This document shows, one piece after another, positions 5,765 to 13,506 of a DNA stretch of 15,166 nt. Position 1 is the first letter of the stretch. Every line of letters starts with the position of its first letter. Under the pieces are notes generated by a model, which saw only the letters and a list, made by a program, of their open reading frames with translations, did no database searches and was not told the DNA's origin. Source of the stretch: an uncultured Acinetobacter sp. (GTDB lineage: Bacteria > Pseudomonadota > Gammaproteobacteria > Pseudomonadales > Moraxellaceae); NCBI RefSeq assembly GCF_943914805.1, contig NZ_CALUDM010000087.1, positions 1 through 15,166 on the forward strand, written 5' to 3'. The translations under genes and the position numbers were made by a program.

Positions 5765-6397
5765 ATGCAAGACGATATTTCAGGTTGGTCGGATTGGAAC
5801 CAAAATTTTGATGAGATTGAAGAGATTTCAAGCCCGAGTGAGTTACATGGCTTACTGACAGGTATAGTTTGTGTTACTGAAGCACCGACTCGTGATGAAT
5901 GGTTACAAATTTTATCAACCCTAGATGTACCAAAATTAGACGATGCTGCAATCGCAGTGCTTACAGAAGAAGCGGAAGATATTGCACATGCACTATCTGA
6001 AGATGATTTAGACTATTTACCGATGCTCCCAGATGATGAACATGCATTGTCTGATCGTGTTCAAGCATTAGCGGATTGGTGTGAAGGTGTAGTTTTAGGA
6101 TTTGGCTTAGCATCAGGACATATTCGTTCTGACGAGCAAGAACTTATTGAAAGCTTACAGGATGTTGCCTCTGTTGAGTTTGAAGAATCAGATGATGACG
6201 AAGAAGGTGAAGCGAGCTATCTGGAATTATATGAGTTTGTCCGTTTGATTCCAGTATCATTGTCAATGGGGCGTAAAAAGGTTCCTGTCGCTGAAAGTTC
6301 TTTGCTTCAAAATTTACACAGCAAAATGAAACAGGCAACAGCTGATTCTGAAACAAGCAGTTTGGTTGAAATGTTTACACCACATCGTCCAAGTTAG
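5765..6397 (+). CDS. ygfB: UPF0149 (YgfB/YecA-type) family protein
   Basis: This 210-residue acidic protein belongs to the UPF0149 family. The N-terminal SPSELHGLLTGIVC and the C-terminal ASYLELYEFVRLIPVSL are the two family signatures. Between them lies a helical domain with ADWCEGVVLGFGLA and a very acidic linker (EFEESDDDEEGEA). The molecular role is not settled; in Pseudomonas aeruginosa YgfB has been linked to expression of an amidase gene and beta-lactam tolerance. A TTG start at 5753 is possible, but the ATG at 5765 begins the family-like MQDD and has GGA about eight bases upstream. It is divergent from the zapA unit and is followed by pepP, the same order as in E. coli and Pseudomonas. 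Confidence 0.9.
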   Translation: MQDDISGWSDWNQNFDEIEEISSPSELHGLLTGIVCVTEAPTRDEWLQILSTLDVPKLDDAAIAVLTEEAEDIAHALSEDDLDYLPMLPDDEHALSDRVQALADWCEGVVLGFGLASGHIRSDEQELIESLQDVASVEFEESDDDEEGEASYLELYEFVRLIPVSLSMGRKKVPVAESSLLQNLHSKMKQATADSETSSLVEMFTPHRPS

Positions 6398-6431
6398 TTC
6401 AAGTTAATTGTAATAAGCCATTTTCAAAAAG

Positions 6432-6466
6432 ATGCAAATATTCTTAATCGGATATTTGCATTTTTT
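6432..6466 (+). terminator. Terminator between ygfB and pepP
   Basis: ATGCAAATAT (6432-6441) pairs perfectly with ATATTTGCAT (6452-6461) around a 10-base loop and runs into six T residues. The stem is AT-rich, so it may be partial. It implies that pepP has its own promoter; TTAACC (6495-6500) and TATAAG (6519-6524) are weak candidates. Confidence 0.7.
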
Positions 6467-6535
6467 ATGCTGTGATTGTAAGTTAAGATCATCATTAACC
6501 AGATTCAATTATTTGAAATATAAGCCGAATATACA

Positions 6536-7858
6536 ATGAAATTAAGCCAAGCAGATTTTCAGGAACGTCGTGACCGCCTCGCAGAGCAAATGGGTCCCAA
6601 TAGTATTGCTATTATTGCAACCAGTCCTGAAGTGATGCGTAATGGTGATGCAGATTATAAATTCCGTACCGATAGCAGTTTCTTTTATCTAACAGGATTT
6701 GCTGAACCTGAAGCGGTCGCAATCATTGAAACAGATGAAACAAGCCAAAACTATACCTATAGTTTGTTCTGTCGAGAACGAAATCGTGAAATGGAAATTT
6801 GGAATGGTTATCGTGCAGGTATAGATGGTGCAATTGATGATTATGATGCAGACGAAGCTTATGCAATTGATTTGCTTGATGAAGAAATCATTGCCAAAAT
6901 TTTAAACAAAGAAAAAGTATTTTACCGTATTGGTCAACGTGCTGATTTTGATGCCAGAGTAAGTGCGTGGATTAAAAAAGCCAATGATGCGGGGCGTGGT
7001 TTTGGTGTACCTACCACGTTTATGCAGCTCGATCAGATCCTAAATGAAATGCGTGTGTTCAAATCTGCAAAAGAAATAGAGCTCATGCAAATCGCTTCAA
7101 ATATCAGTGCGGAAGCACATACACGTGCTATGCAAAAAGTTCGTCCAGAGATGATGGAATATGCGCTAGAAGCGGAATTAAATTACATTTTTGGTCAAAA
7201 TGGTTGTGTTCCATCGTATAACAGTATTGTAGGCGGTGGTGAAAATGCCTGCATTTTGCATTATGTGGAAAATAATAAACCATTAAAAGATGGTGATTTA
7301 GTATTAATCGATGCAGCATGTGAATACGAATATTATGCTTCAGACATTACTCGGACGTTTCCTGTAAATGGAAAATTTAGCCCTGAACAAAAAGCGTTAT
7401 ACCAAGTGGTGCTTGATGCGCAAATCGCTGCGATTGATGCAGTTCAAATTGGCAATTCATATAAAGAGCCACATAACGTTGCAGTACGCATTTTAGTTCA
7501 AGGCTTACTTGATTTAGGCCTTATGCAAGGCGATCTTGAGCAAATCATTGAGTCTGAAAGCTATCGTAAGTCTTATATGCATGGTACAGGCCATTTATTA
7601 GGTATGGATGTACATGATGTCGGTGCTTACAAAGATGCAAATGGTCAGTGGCGTGCATATGAAGCAGGCATGGTTGTCACAGTAGAACCGGGTTTATATA
7701 TTGCTCCTGATGATGAGTCGGTTGAAGAGAAATGGCGTGGTATCGGTATTCGTATTGAGGATGATATCGTTGCTACTGAAAATGGTCCGTTGATTTTGAC
7801 CAAGAACGTGGTGAAATCAATTGAAGATATTGAAGCATTGATGGCGCAATCGAAGTAA
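6536..7858 (+). CDS. pepP: Xaa-Pro aminopeptidase P
   Basis: PepP is a cytosolic dinuclear-metal (Mn) peptidase that removes an N-terminal residue preceding proline. The 440 residues match the E. coli length of about 441. Residues 1-170 are the AMP_N-type domain (FRTDSSFFYLTGFAEPEA, 43-60). Residues 180-430 are the M24 pita-bread fold. All five metal ligands are visible: D259 (LVLIDAAC), D270 (SDITRTF), H353 (MHGTGHLLGMDVHDVG), E384 (TVEPGLY) and E408 (GIRIEDD). H242 and H360 match the conserved active-site histidines. In E. coli it heads an operon with ubiH and visC; here a terminator follows directly and no ubi genes lie next to it. The start fits the family, but the leader lacks a clear Shine-Dalgarno. 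Confidence 0.96.
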   Translation: MKLSQADFQERRDRLAEQMGPNSIAIIATSPEVMRNGDADYKFRTDSSFFYLTGFAEPEAVAIIETDETSQNYTYSLFCRERNREMEIWNGYRAGIDGAIDDYDADEAYAIDLLDEEIIAKILNKEKVFYRIGQRADFDARVSAWIKKANDAGRGFGVPTTFMQLDQILNEMRVFKSAKEIELMQIASNISAEAHTRAMQKVRPEMMEYALEAELNYIFGQNGCVPSYNSIVGGGENACILHYVENNKPLKDGDLVLIDAACEYEYYASDITRTFPVNGKFSPEQKALYQVVLDAQIAAIDAVQIGNSYKEPHNVAVRILVQGLLDLGLMQGDLEQIIESESYRKSYMHGTGHLLGMDVHDVGAYKDANGQWRAYEAGMVVTVEPGLYIAPDDESVEEKWRGIGIRIEDDIVATENGPLILTKNVVKSIEDIEALMAQSK

Positions 7859-7870
7859 GTTCTGCAATTA

Positions 7871-7897
7871 AAAAGCCGATAGAATATCGGCTTTTTT
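7871..7897 (+). terminator. Terminator after pepP
   Basis: AAAAGCCGATA (7871-7881) and TATCGGCTTTT (7885-7895) form a perfect 11-bp stem with a 3-base loop, followed by Ts through 7897. It separates pepP from the acetyltransferase gene. Confidence 0.92.
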
Positions 7898-7990
7898 ATC
7901 ATTCATTTAGGATCTTTTTAACTGGGTTATGTTGGGCGATTTTATATATCTGCTTATCGTAAACAAATTGTCAAAAAAGAATAAAGGCAT

Positions 7991-8512
7991 ATGCAAATAA
8001 GACCAATTCAACAGCAAGATGCAGAAAGTTTCATTGATTTTTTTAAGCAACTTGATGCAGAAACAGAATTCATGCTCTTTGAAAGAGGTGAACGGTCTAC
8101 GCTATTGAGCCAGCAAATTGAATATATTAAAAATTTAGAATTATCCGTGAATGAGGTGATATTTGTTGCGATTCATCAACAGCATGTTGTTGGTTTTATT
8201 GCGCTCTCTAGGAAAACATTTAATAAAGTAAAACACTGTTTTCAATTGGTGATGGGAATATTAGAGAATTATCACGGGAAAAAATTGGCCAATGAATTGT
8301 ATCAATATGCTGAACAGTGGGCTGTTGATCAAGGTGCGATTAGAATTGAATTGAGCGTTATGCAGAACAATATTCGTGCAATTAAATTTTATGAAAAACT
8401 TGGTTTTGAAAAAGAAGGGATTCGTAAAAAGAGCATATTCAGCAAAGGGCAGTTGCTGGATGAGTTGTATATGGGGAAAATTTTGCATTCTCAATATAAT
8501 AAAAAACCCTGA
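7991..8512 (+). CDS. GNAT-family N-acetyltransferase, substrate unknown
   Basis: The 173-residue protein has the GNAT fold. It starts with the usual first strand MQIRPIQQQDAESF. Residues 56-72 (VIFVAIHQQHVVGFIAL) form the central strands. Motif A, binding the acetyl-CoA pyrophosphate, is ILENYHGKKLANELYQYA (90-107), where HGKKLA replaces the usual RGKGIG/A. Motif B is NNIRAIKFYEKLGFEKEG (126-143). The C-terminal LDELYMGKIL is typical of RimL/PhnO-like enzymes. The region between strands 1 and 4 suggests a small-molecule or peptide substrate, but the acceptor cannot be read from sequence. AAAGG lies only about three bases before the ATG, so initiation may be weak. Its stop codon lies inside the convergent folE terminator. 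Confidence 0.88.
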   Translation: MQIRPIQQQDAESFIDFFKQLDAETEFMLFERGERSTLLSQQIEYIKNLELSVNEVIFVAIHQQHVVGFIALSRKTFNKVKHCFQLVMGILENYHGKKLANELYQYAEQWAVDQGAIRIELSVMQNNIRAIKFYEKLGFEKEGIRKKSIFSKGQLLDELYMGKILHSQYNKKP

Positions 8513-8525
8513 TTGAACAGGGTTT
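8501..8525 (-). terminator. Shared terminator between the GNAT gene and folE
   Basis: AAACCCTG (8504-8511) pairs with CAGGGTTT (8518-8525) around a 6-base loop. On the minus strand it ends in six T residues, so it mainly serves folE. On the plus strand the tail is TTTAAATTT, so it may also end the acetyltransferase transcript, whose stop codon it contains. Confidence 0.82.
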
Positions 8526-8555
8526 AAATTTATATATGATTCAAATTGAATTAAA

Positions 8556-9110
8556 TCAATGCGCTTCAGGCACTGCCTGTAAGAATTCACGACGTGCTTC
8601 TTTATCTGTTTTAAAATCACCGACAAAGGAAACAGTACGTGTTGTTGACTCTTGTTTACTTACACCACGCATCATCATACACATGTGAGCTGAATCAATT
8701 ACAACTGCAACGCCACGAGCCTGTGTCACTTCTGCAACAGCATCAGCAATTTGCTTGGTGAGTTGTTCTTGAATCTGTAAGCGACGTGCAAACATTTCAG
8801 TAATACGTGCAAATTTAGATAAACCTAAAACATTGCCTGATGGTAAATAGGCAATATGTACACGACCATGGAAAGGTAATAAATGATGTTCGCATAAAGA
8901 ATAAAATTCAATATTTTTAACCAATACCATTTCATCATTATCAGAAGGGAAGACCGCATTATTGGTCACTTCTTCTAACGTTTTGCTATAGCCAGACGTC
9001 AAGTACGAAAAAGCTTTAGCCGCACGCATAGGCGTATCTTTCAGACCAGGACGATCTAAGTCCTCGCCAACGGCAGTTAAAATATTTGCGTAGGATTGCT
9101 GCATAGACAT
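8556..9110 (-). CDS. folE: GTP cyclohydrolase I (FolE, type IA)
   Basis: FolE opens GTP to 7,8-dihydroneopterin triphosphate, the first step of tetrahydrofolate synthesis. The 184-residue chain lacks the longer N-terminus of E. coli FolE (222 residues), as in many bacteria. The zinc site is complete: C73 and H76 in SLCEHHLLPFHG, and C144 in AHMCMMMRGV. GLSKFARI (96-103) and the catalytic-region segment SKQESTTRTVSFVGDF (151-166) are also present. CEHH and the zinc cysteines mark the zinc-dependent IA type, not FolE2. ATGs at codons 1 and 3 are both possible, and neither has a strong ribosome binding site. It appears monocistronic, with its own extended -10 promoter and a terminator shared with the GNAT gene. 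Confidence 0.97.
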   Translation of the reverse strand: MSMQQSYANILTAVGEDLDRPGLKDTPMRAAKAFSYLTSGYSKTLEEVTNNAVFPSDNDEMVLVKNIEFYSLCEHHLLPFHGRVHIAYLPSGNVLGLSKFARITEMFARRLQIQEQLTKQIADAVAEVTQARGVAVVIDSAHMCMMMRGVSKQESTTRTVSFVGDFKTDKEARREFLQAVPEAH

Positions 9111-9147
9111 AAAACGTGTTCACTTATACGGATTGAACAAGGACGGC

Positions 9148-9156
9148 ATTGTAGCA
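9148..9156 (-). promoter_or_regulatory. Extended -10 promoter of folE
   Basis: On the minus strand TGCTACAAT reads as a TGn-TACAAT extended -10. No good -35 box is seen at 17 bp, as is common for this class. The predicted start would be near 9141, giving a leader of about 30 nt. Confidence 0.45.
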
Positions 9157-9247
9157 GAAAAACTTAAAAAGTCTGACTACTACAGGATAAACCGTATTTT
9201 AAAGGATATTGATCATCAATCACAAAATTTGTGTTAACAAAAATGGA

Positions 9248-9952
9248 TTAATGATCCTGACTAAATTTAGGATTTTTCTCAGCACGTTTTAATAAAACTA
9301 AAACTGCACCAGTGCCACCTTGTTTTTCAGGAGCACTGACAAAAGCTAAAACATCACGGTGTTGACGAAGCCAGCTATTTACATAGGTTTTTAGAATCGC
9401 TTCAGGGCCTTTGCCGTGTACGATTTTAATCACATTTTGGTTTTCATTCTTAGCGATTTGAATGATTTCCAATACAGCAGTTCTGGCTTCTTCTATCGTA
9501 CAACCATGTAAATCCACAGCTTCATACCAACGAATATTTCCTGCTTTTAAATCTTCAAACACTTTGTGCTGTAAAGTAGCAATGCGATAACTTAATGTCG
9601 CTTGGCTAGCCACGGGATTGAGCATGGCATGTGTATCTGATAATTCAGCATGTTCTGTTTCAGTTGGACCTACAGCTGCAGCACGCTTTGCAAGTGTTTT
9701 AGCGTCTGGCTTTTTGCGCACATTGTTTGGTTCTATTTTCGCAATATTACTATTATCTATGGCTTTAACACCTTGCATCTCTTTATTAAACAAGGCCAGA
9801 TCATCATTTTGTTGCACAGCTTCTGCAATAGGAACTGCTTTCTGCTGTTTAGGTGTAGATTTAGGCTGAGTTTGCCCAGTTGAAATTTGTTTTTTGAATT
9901 GTTTTAAAAGATCAAGTTGAGATTTGGAGAAGGTAGAATCAGATTTACTCAT
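9248..9952 (-). CDS. Smr-domain protein (possible SmrA/SmrB-like nuclease)
   Basis: The 234-residue protein has a low-complexity, Lys/Gln/Ala-rich N-terminal half (1-115), probably disordered, and a C-terminal Smr domain (about 145-222). The domain shows its marker motifs in order: AVDLHGCTIEEAR (145-157), IKIVHGKGPEAILKTYV (175-191, with HGKG), and APEKQGGTGAVLVLLKR (207-223). In E. coli, SmrB uses these DLH and HGxG motifs to cut mRNA between collided ribosomes; SmrA is a nicking endonuclease relative. Which branch this belongs to cannot be decided by eye, and it is longer than either E. coli protein. No clear Shine-Dalgarno precedes the ATG. No neighbour suggests a pathway. Confidence 0.88.
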   Translation of the reverse strand: MSKSDSTFSKSQLDLLKQFKKQISTGQTQPKSTPKQQKAVPIAEAVQQNDDLALFNKEMQGVKAIDNSNIAKIEPNNVRKKPDAKTLAKRAAAVGPTETEHAELSDTHAMLNPVASQATLSYRIATLQHKVFEDLKAGNIRWYEAVDLHGCTIEEARTAVLEIIQIAKNENQNVIKIVHGKGPEAILKTYVNSWLRQHRDVLAFVSAPEKQGGTGAVLVLLKRAEKNPKFSQDH

Positions 9953-10280
9953 AATTGCAAAAAACAGTGAGAAGATAATATTTGTTGAACATTATAGTCT
10001 TAATCCAATAAAAATTGAACTGAATTGAATTCACAGTGTCTTTTCAGGATTCTGAGATTTTAATTTCAGTGGTATCATTTGATTTTAAAATAGTTTTAAA
10101 GTGGTTTCGAAATGATCTTTGAAAATGGCTTGCTTGGTGATTGCGAAATAATCTATTCATACTGCTAAGCTGATGTAAAACAATTAAATTGAGAATAGGT
10201 TTTATTAACAGATTTCCTCTATCGGCTGGTTGAAAAAAAAGCTAAATTAACTCAACGCATTAAAAGATTAATAAATAGCT
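9953..10280. other. Divergent intergenic region between the Smr and DUF389 genes
   Basis: These 328 bases hold no recognisable gene. The smr promoter candidate lies at its left side. I could not find a convincing -35/-10 pair for the DUF389 gene in the right half; several TTG-containing hexamers there lack a partner. Confidence 0.5.
9991..10019 (-). promoter_or_regulatory. Candidate promoter of the Smr-domain gene
   Basis: A perfect TATAAT on the minus strand (9996-9991) lies 17 bp from TTCAAT (10019-10014). The -35 match is only three of six. The implied leader is about 30 nt. Confidence 0.4.
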
Positions 10281-11420
10281 ATGGCAAATGAAAAAGATAA
10301 AGATCCAACAATTATTGTTGAAAATACTCCTGATCAGGAAAAATACGAAATTCTTAAAGAAAAGTTGAGATATAAACAGGCTTTACGAGAGAATTCAAAA
10401 AAAATTGATCATAAACAAGTTCGCTTAAATATTCAGGCGAATGCTTTACCAAGTAAAACATTTTTCATTATGAATGCCTTAGCGGCAATTATTGCGGGAT
10501 ATGGCTTATTAACCAATTCATCTGCTGTAGTTATTGGTGCGATGCTCGTTGCAATGATGTTAGGCCCAATTTCGGGTATTGCCTTATCTTTGATTGATAA
10601 TCGTTGGATATTGTTTAGAACCGCATTAACAACGCTTTCTTTGGGCATCTTAATGATCTATGCCATCGGGATCATTTTAGGATTAATTAATATTGATATT
10701 CCGATTACGCATGAGATTCTTTCTCGTACCCAACCGACAATTATGGATTTGATGATTGCTTTGGCAGGCGGTGCAGCAGGGGCATTTGCATCTGTTTCTC
10801 CTCGACTTTCTGTTGCAGTAGTTGGTGTTGCAGTTGCGACGGCTTTGGTTCCTCCTTTGGTTGCAAGTGGTATTTTATTTGCGCACATGGAATGGGGAAA
10901 TGCGGCCAATGCTTTTATTTTGGCTGCGACTAATGTGGTTGCTATTCAGGTGAGTTCTTCATTGGTCTTGTGGATTGCAGGTTTTAGACGAGGTTCTGAT
11001 CTTGAAGTCAAAAGTAATGTGATTGAATTTCTTAAAAGAAATGCGATCAGTTTAGTCTTTTTATTGGTCTTGACGATTTATCTGTCTCTTAATTTTTTAC
11101 ATATGCTACACCAACGATTATATGAAACTGATATCAAATCCGAAGTTGAGACCTTTTTAAATAAGAACAATAATATTGTAGATACAATTCAATTTGAAAA
11201 ACGTGATGAGTTTACATTGGTTCGTGTTGTAGTTAGAGGAGATACTGTTCCAAAATCCTCTGAAATTGGCAAACTAAATGATTCTTTAAAAGAGGATTTA
11301 AAAGGGAAGCCGAGTGTTGCTCAGATTCGCTTTATTTATACTGAAATTATAGAGGCACCCAATAGTCCAACCATTAGTATCCAAGAGCGAGAAGCCACTC
11401 GGTTGATAAAAGCTTATTAA
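10281..11420 (+). CDS. DUF389-family integral membrane protein
   Basis: The 379-residue protein belongs to the DUF389 (TIGR00341-like) membrane family, whose function is not established. A charged cytosolic N-terminus (1-55) is followed by a core of about six or seven hydrophobic segments at roughly 61-78, 82-103, 111-136, 153-172, 176-200, 208-233 and 254-274. The family signature NSSAVVIGAMLVAMMLGPISGIALSL (79-104) is clear. So are the small-residue-rich ALAGGAAGAFASVSPRLSVAVVGVAVATALVPPLVASG (160-197) and the AATNVVAIQVSSS stretch. Residues 280-379 form a soluble C-terminal domain. The repeated Gly/Pro/Ala segments recall transporters or channels, but no substrate can be proposed. The ATG at 10281 has only a poor ribosome binding site. 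It is a single-gene unit ending at a terminator. Confidence 0.9.
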   Translation: MANEKDKDPTIIVENTPDQEKYEILKEKLRYKQALRENSKKIDHKQVRLNIQANALPSKTFFIMNALAAIIAGYGLLTNSSAVVIGAMLVAMMLGPISGIALSLIDNRWILFRTALTTLSLGILMIYAIGIILGLINIDIPITHEILSRTQPTIMDLMIALAGGAAGAFASVSPRLSVAVVGVAVATALVPPLVASGILFAHMEWGNAANAFILAATNVVAIQVSSSLVLWIAGFRRGSDLEVKSNVIEFLKRNAISLVFLLVLTIYLSLNFLHMLHQRLYETDIKSEVETFLNKNNNIVDTIQFEKRDEFTLVRVVVRGDTVPKSSEIGKLNDSLKEDLKGKPSVAQIRFIYTEIIEAPNSPTISIQEREATRLIKAY

Positions 11421-11461
11421 TCTCTCTCTTCAGACAGTAAAAATTATTTACTCAAATCATT

Positions 11462-11492
11462 AAAAAGCCCAACTGTTTAGAGTTGGGCTTTT
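11462..11492. terminator. Bidirectional terminator between the DUF389 gene and trpC
   Basis: AAAAGCCCAACT (11463-11474) pairs perfectly with AGTTGGGCTTTT (11481-11492) around a 6-base loop. T tracts occur in both directions: four on plus and five on minus. It can end both the DUF389 transcript and the trpGDC transcript, the latter about 125 bp after trpC. Confidence 0.88.
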
Positions 11493-11554
11493 GCTTCTGG
11501 CTACAAGAATGTTTAATTTAAAATTCAATAGCTATTTATAAATATAGAGATGCG

Positions 11555-11596
11555 GTTCTAAAGCAAATAGTCCAAAACAAATAGTCTAAAACAAAT
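11555..11596. repeat. 14-bp tandem repeat, three copies
   Basis: Three direct units lie end to end: GTTCTAAAGCAAAT, AGTCCAAAACAAAT and AGTCTAAAACAAAT. The second and third differ at one base; the first is diverged at four positions from the third. AAAGCAA in unit one and TTGCTTT (11600-11606) just after the array form a short inverted repeat. The array lies in the 3' untranslated part of the trpGDC transcript. It could be slipped-strand duplication. Confidence 0.75.
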
Positions 11597-11617
11597 GAAT
11601 TGCTTTAAAAACTGAAT

Positions 11618-12424
11618 TTAAACAGTTTGTGGTACACCAAACAAAGCTTTAAAAGCCTCATCTGGACGAGCCTGCTTCATAAAACTTTCACCGACCAAGA
11701 ATGCATGAATATCATGGTTTTGCATCATTGTTACATCAGCAGGGGTTGCGATGCCACTTTCAGTGACCAATAAACGAGATGGTTCAAGTAGTTTTTTCAA
11801 ACGCACTGAAGTATTTAAATCAACATCAAAGGTTTTAAGATTACGATTATTGACACCGAGTATGCAACGATTAGAAAGTTTCAAGGCACGTTCAAGTTCA
11901 TATTCATCATGAACTTCTACTAAAACATCCAAGTTATATTCAAATGCAGTTTTAGACATTTCTTCTAACTGCTGATCAGATAAACATGCCACGATCAATA
12001 AAATACAATCTGCATGCAACGCACGTGCTTCAATCACACCGTAAGGATCAATCAAGAAATCTTTACGCAAAGCAGGCAGTGAACAGTGATTACGTGCAAT
12101 TTGAATGTTTTCATCTGCACCTTGGAAAAAATCAACATCTGTCAAAACAGATAAGCATGCTGCACCTGCTTGTTCATATTGTTGAGCAATTTCAGCAGGA
12201 TTAAAGTTTTCACGGATAATCCCTTTTGAAGGAGATGCTTTCTTGATTTCAGCAATCACACCAGGGCGTTTAGCCCGTAATGACTGAGCAAAACCACGAA
12301 CAGGTGTAGCTGCATTTGCAAGCTCTTCAACATCTTTTAAGCTATGTTGCTTTAAGCGAATTGCAAACTCTTCATGTTTACGATCAACAATTTTACCTAA
12401 AATAGTATTGGCAATATCAACCAT
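11618..12424 (-). CDS. trpC: Indole-3-glycerol phosphate synthase
   Basis: TrpC converts carboxyphenylamino-deoxyribulose phosphate to indole-3-glycerol phosphate. The 268-residue TIM barrel is monofunctional, without the TrpF domain fused to it in E. coli. Catalytic residues are visible: E59 and K61 in IAEIKKASPSKG (57-68), K121 in LRKDFLIDPY, E170 in DVLVEVHD, N192 in GVNNRNL, and E222 in LVTESGI. The phosphate-binding end HAFLVGESFM (240-249) is intact. AAGGAAA lies about six bases before the ATG. It is the last gene of trpG-trpD-trpC, 18 bp after trpD. A terminator lies about 125 bp downstream, beyond a tandem repeat. Confidence 0.97.
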   Translation of the reverse strand: MVDIANTILGKIVDRKHEEFAIRLKQHSLKDVEELANAATPVRGFAQSLRAKRPGVIAEIKKASPSKGIIRENFNPAEIAQQYEQAGAACLSVLTDVDFFQGADENIQIARNHCSLPALRKDFLIDPYGVIEARALHADCILLIVACLSDQQLEEMSKTAFEYNLDVLVEVHDEYELERALKLSNRCILGVNNRNLKTFDVDLNTSVRLKKLLEPSRLLVTESGIATPADVTMMQNHDIHAFLVGESFMKQARPDEAFKALFGVPQTV

Positions 12425-12442
12425 GATGATTTCCTTTAATTC

Positions 12443-13489
12443 CTAAGCTTCGTATTCTTTGAGCGTTTTGGTAAATTCAGACAAAATGCCCATTTTTTCT
12501 AAAGCCTGTCCACCATAGATAATATCATGTGCCAAAGCGACACCTTGTTTATAGGTTTTGGTTAAACCCGAAACATAGATGCCAGCACCTGCATTTAAAG
12601 CAATCATATTGGCTGCTTTTTCGCCTTTTGTTGATTTATTCTTGCTTAAAGCATCTTTAATCAACACTAGACTTTCAGCAGCACTGTCTACAGACAAACC
12701 TGTTAATGTCTGAGATTCAATATCAACATCTTCAGGCTGAATCATCCATTCAGTGATTTCACCCTCTTTTAGTTCAGCAACATAGGTTGCTGATGCAAGG
12801 CTAATTTCATCTAAACCATCTTTCGAATGAACCACCATCACATGCTCAGCCCCCAGTTGTTTGAGTACTTCTGCAAGTGGGCGACATAATTCAGTTGAGA
12901 ATACGCCAATCACATAGCGACGTACCCCAGCCGGATTCGTAAGCGGGCCGAGAAGGTTGAAAATACTACGGAATCCTAATTCTTTACGAGGGCCAGCAGC
13001 ATATTTCATCGCTTTGTGATGATTTGGAGCAAATAGAAAACCAACACCCATTTCACGGATACAGCGTTCAGTTTGTTGCATATTTAAATCGAGATTGATG
13101 CCCGCTTGTTCTAATAAATCAGAAGATCCTGATTTTGAAGAAACGCCACGATTACCATGTTTAGCGATAGTTGCACCAGCAGCAGCAATCACGAAAGAAG
13201 ATGCTGTAGACACATTAAATAAGTTTTGACCGTCACCGCCTGTACCGACAATATCGATCAAGTGTGGAATATCACTAACATCTATCTTAATCGCAAATTC
13301 ACGCATGACGCGCGCTGCTGCGGTGATTTCATCGATACTTTCACCTTTTAAACGGAGTCCCATCATCAATGCACCAATTTGTGCATCTGTCGCCTCACCA
13401 CTCATGATGGTGCGCATGACTTCTTCCATTTGTGGCTGAGTAAGCTCAATGTTTTTAGTAATGTTATTTAAAGCTTGTTGAATATTCAT
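12443..13489 (-). CDS. trpD: Anthranilate phosphoribosyltransferase
   Basis: TrpD transfers phosphoribose from PRPP to anthranilate, the second step of the tryptophan branch. The 348-residue protein is a free enzyme, not fused to TrpG as in E. coli. The helical N-terminal domain (1-70) is followed by the PRPP site DIVGTGGDG (79-87), the STASSFV loop (94-100), KHGNRGVSSKSGSSDLLE (110-127), and the metal-binding DGLDEIS (224-230). RKELGFRSIFNLLGPLTNPA (168-187) is the conserved anthranilate tunnel region. It starts 17 bp after the trpG stop. The sequence before its ATG has no strong Shine-Dalgarno, so translation may be partly coupled to trpG. Confidence 0.97.
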   Translation of the reverse strand: MNIQQALNNITKNIELTQPQMEEVMRTIMSGEATDAQIGALMMGLRLKGESIDEITAAARVMREFAIKIDVSDIPHLIDIVGTGGDGQNLFNVSTASSFVIAAAGATIAKHGNRGVSSKSGSSDLLEQAGINLDLNMQQTERCIREMGVGFLFAPNHHKAMKYAAGPRKELGFRSIFNLLGPLTNPAGVRRYVIGVFSTELCRPLAEVLKQLGAEHVMVVHSKDGLDEISLASATYVAELKEGEITEWMIQPEDVDIESQTLTGLSVDSAAESLVLIKDALSKNKSTKGEKAANMIALNAGAGIYVSGLTKTYKQGVALAHDIIYGGQALEKMGILSEFTKTLKEYEA

Positions 13490-13506
13490 TATCTTGGTTA
13501 CGCTCG

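Noticed and set aside
5700..5831. Upstream extension of the ZapB-like gene with a hydrophobic segment resembling a membrane anchor
   Set aside because: It overlaps the start of ygfB on the other strand, and family similarity begins after the ATG at 5699. The hydrophobicity comes from antisense reading of AT-rich DNA.
8261..8626. Minus-strand open frame of 121 codons overlapping both the GNAT gene and folE
   Set aside because: It overlaps two firmly identified genes, crosses a terminator, and its composition is that of antisense reading.
9200..9247. Terminator after the Smr-domain gene from the CACAAAATTTGTG near-palindrome
   Set aside because: The loop would be too small and no T tract follows on the minus strand.
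11555..11596. Tandem array as a CRISPR
   Set aside because: The units are 14 bp, contiguous and without spacers, and no cas gene is present.
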